Origin: Apus apus
Lineage: Eukaryota > Chordata > Aves > Apodiformes > Apodidae
Length of the DNA stretch: 64,000 bases
Direction of reading: 5' to 3'
Assembly: GCF_020740795.1 (NCBI RefSeq)
Contig: NC_067282.1
Coordinates: forward strand, 130,009,132-130,073,131
Every line of letters begins with the position of its first letter. Position 1 is the first letter of the stretch. Below, piece after piece: positions 61,962 to 64,000 of the stretch. The notes under the pieces are model-generated. The model made no database searches. It was not told where the DNA came from and saw nothing but the letters and a program-made list of their open reading frames with translations. The translations under genes were made by a program, and so were the position numbers.

Positions 61962-64000
61962 ATGGCTTCTCTTTTCAGCCAAGTAGTTACCATGCTAGAA
62001 ATGTGGCTTTGGCACTGCTGCAGGTCTTACATAACATGATTCAAATTCAAAGAAACACATGGGATCCTTTGGGAAAGATGTACCAGAACACATTACCTGG
62101 AATGGAGCTTAGTGGGATATTATGGTTTCTGCTTTTGCTCCTGAACTGAGGCCCTGTTGGTACCATCTTGTCAATTCAAGTTTGAAAGCAATTGTAATAA
62201 GCAAGCCACCATAATTACCTTTTTGGGTACAAATTAGATAATAAAATACATTCTGTTCCCAATGTGTGAGCTATCAGGAATTTTACACCTCGATTAGAGA
62301 TTTAGGTCCAAATCATCTGGATCTAGAAGTTGTAATTTATTTCTGGGCCTCAGTTCAGCAGATATTTTGTGCTGTAGCCCAAACCCCTTCCTACTCTGCA
62401 GAGCCCAGAACAGGAGACCTCTTAACAGGATTACTGCAACTGTATAAATTCTGAGAGTACTTAACAACTGGAGTTATTTCACCATGTTAATTGGGAGCCA
62501 TTGCTGTACGCCATATACATCTACATTTCCTTCTCTACTCCCACTACAAGATAGTCAGGCTGTACTTTTTTGGTGGACTCACTGTTTTTCACCATCTATT
62601 CTGTTTCCTTCCCATATTAATGCCATTTTAGGAGAAACCAAATTAAAATGAACTGCTTTACTGTGTAGGACTGAGCTTACATATGTGTAATGTAGATGTT
62701 TTATTGGGCCCAGCACCCCTTCTGAAGATGCTTCTGTATGCTTTTATTGCTATGTTGCATACATTGCTTACAATATTAATTTTGTTTTGAGCACGCAGAT
62801 GGTTTTTTTAAAGAAGTCTGACAACAGATTTAATTAAGTAATGCTTATTAGGTATTTTTTTAAAACTTGTCTAGAAGTTTCCCTGTACAGCTGACAGGAC
62901 ATGCATGCAGCTCAGTGCAGCAGCACTGTATTTTCAGACACAAGCAGGAAGAAACAAAGTATTAATGTTGATGGCTTAAAAGAAAAAAAAATAATAAAAA
63001 AATTCCTTCCAAACTTTCTCATGCCCTGATGTGAAGGGGTTGAATGTGCATGTTGCCTTCCGGGATGACTGGTGTCATTTCCTCAAATGGGTGAAAGACC
63101 AGAACATGTTAACCCACGACGTACCATGGAAGCAGTGTACACGTCTCTGTTCTTAAAGGAGATTGGCTGTGATCTTTAGTCATTCCATTTAATTTAAGAG
63201 AAGAGTCATTAAAAAGTCTGTTGCAAGAAATTCACCCCTGCCTCGCCCAGAAGCTATTCTGATTTGTTTCCCTAATAAAATTACCATCATTATCCTCAGC
63301 CTTTAATCTGTCCTCCTTCTTGTATAAAAGCTTCAGATCCACCTTCTGTTTTCATCATACAGTGACCACAAAGCAGATCAGAGTTGCTTTTTTTTTTTGT
63401 TTTGTTTTAAATGTTTCGCTCCTTCTTTGCAGGCCTATATTATTTGAACATCTCCCCCTTAAAGTCTCTCACTAGTGAAAAGGCCTTAAACTTAAAGGCT
63501 AACCATTATCTAGAGGCCCTGAGGTCCCATCTTCTTTCATGGGAAGCTTTGTAAAGAATTAGCACAGAGTGTTACAGCTTATGTGCTTGATGTTTATTTA
63601 GCACTACTCTTCAGAGCACTTCTCCTCCTCCTCTTAATCTGTTTCTCAGTAAAAAGAAAAGTCGCTGTTCTCATTGGTTTGCAGAGCTGCAGGACAGGGT
63701 CAGTCAATTTAGGATGTGTGGGTTGTGTAGTGGTTGGAAACCTTGATGTCATGAAAGGGGCTGCTGTAAAGCAATTTCATTTCACAAAGAGCAAGGAGAT
63801 GCTAGAATCTCAACAGCTTGAGGTTATTATCTACAAATAGGTAACAAATCTTCACCATTCAGTATACAGGACCCAAATAGTACTTGGGATGTCTTGTAAG
63901 GACAAGCATCTGTCCTCTGGTTTTAATTCGGTTTGTGAGTTTTTACATTACATGCTGTGGCTTTGGATTGGATCTTTTACATAGATAAAATAATTTTATA

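Larger units (their letters stand above)
39651..64000 (+). other. DUSP16: Probable DUSP16 intron 1 (runs off the window)
   Basis: These 24 kb of mostly AT-rich DNA have no coding exon that I recognise. I looked specifically for the N-terminal rhodanese-like/CH2 and catalytic parts of DUSP16 on the plus strand and found neither. The contents are a sense CR1 fragment (46878-47148), an antisense CR1 fragment (59994-60330), poly-T tracts, a short duplication (49089-49118) and an (AT)n repeat. It is called an intron only because of the inferred gene at the CpG island; it could be intergenic if that inference is wrong. Confidence 0.45.

Noticed and set aside
39651-64000. DUSP16 coding exons
   Set aside because: I searched plus-strand frames for the family's N-terminal and catalytic regions and saw none, so no CDS is reported; they presumably lie beyond the window.
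1-64000. CRISPR arrays, operons, phage or plasmid features
   Set aside because: Base composition, spliced exons, CpG islands and CR1 elements show vertebrate nuclear DNA. No regularly spaced repeats or dense co-directional genes are present.

Overview
This window is vertebrate nuclear DNA, almost certainly avian. It has low gene density, AT-rich spacers, spliced exons with GT/AG borders, two sharp CpG islands and scattered CR1 LINE fragments. One CR1 copy ends in the ATTCTATG-type octamer repeat that is typical of bird and crocodilian CR1. There is no bacterial, phage or CRISPR content, and nearly all short open frames are chance or repeat-derived.

Left part (about 2.2-20.4 kb): the gene CREBL2 lies on the minus strand and can be assembled completely. 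Its four coding exons are 19582-19568, 8755-8558, 7421-7274 and 3216-3212. They join in frame into 121 codons plus stop, with consensus splice sites at all junctions. The 3'UTR probably runs to a poly(A) signal at 2239-2234 and contains a CR1 fragment. The promoter is a CpG island (about 19.4-20.4 kb) with two oppositely oriented ZNF143/THAP11-type motifs and a CCAAT box. CREBL2 is an atypical bZIP factor related to CREB and is the vertebrate counterpart of Drosophila REPTOR-BP.

Middle part (about 20.4-37.2 kb): intergenic DNA with no convincing gene. The best regulatory candidate is at 34.9-35.1 kb. It holds a perfect palindromic cAMP response element and a FOX site, with homeobox-type cores between them.

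Right part (about 37.2-64 kb): a second large CpG island (about 37.28-39.65 kb) followed by 24 kb of AT-rich, non-coding DNA. In mammals CREBL2 and DUSP16 (MKP-7, a JNK/p38 phosphatase) are adjacent and divergently transcribed. I therefore infer that this island is the DUSP16 promoter with its non-coding first exon, and that the rest is DUSP16 intron 1. No DUSP16 coding exon is visible, so this identity rests on synteny only.

Repeats: seven CR1 segments, including one 5'-truncated copy whose reverse-transcriptase C-terminal frame is open for 338 codons, plus several homopolymer, microsatellite and short tandem tracts. I found no evidence for a previously undescribed biological system. The more interesting points are the promoter motif pair, the candidate enhancer and the structure of the last CREBL2 exon.
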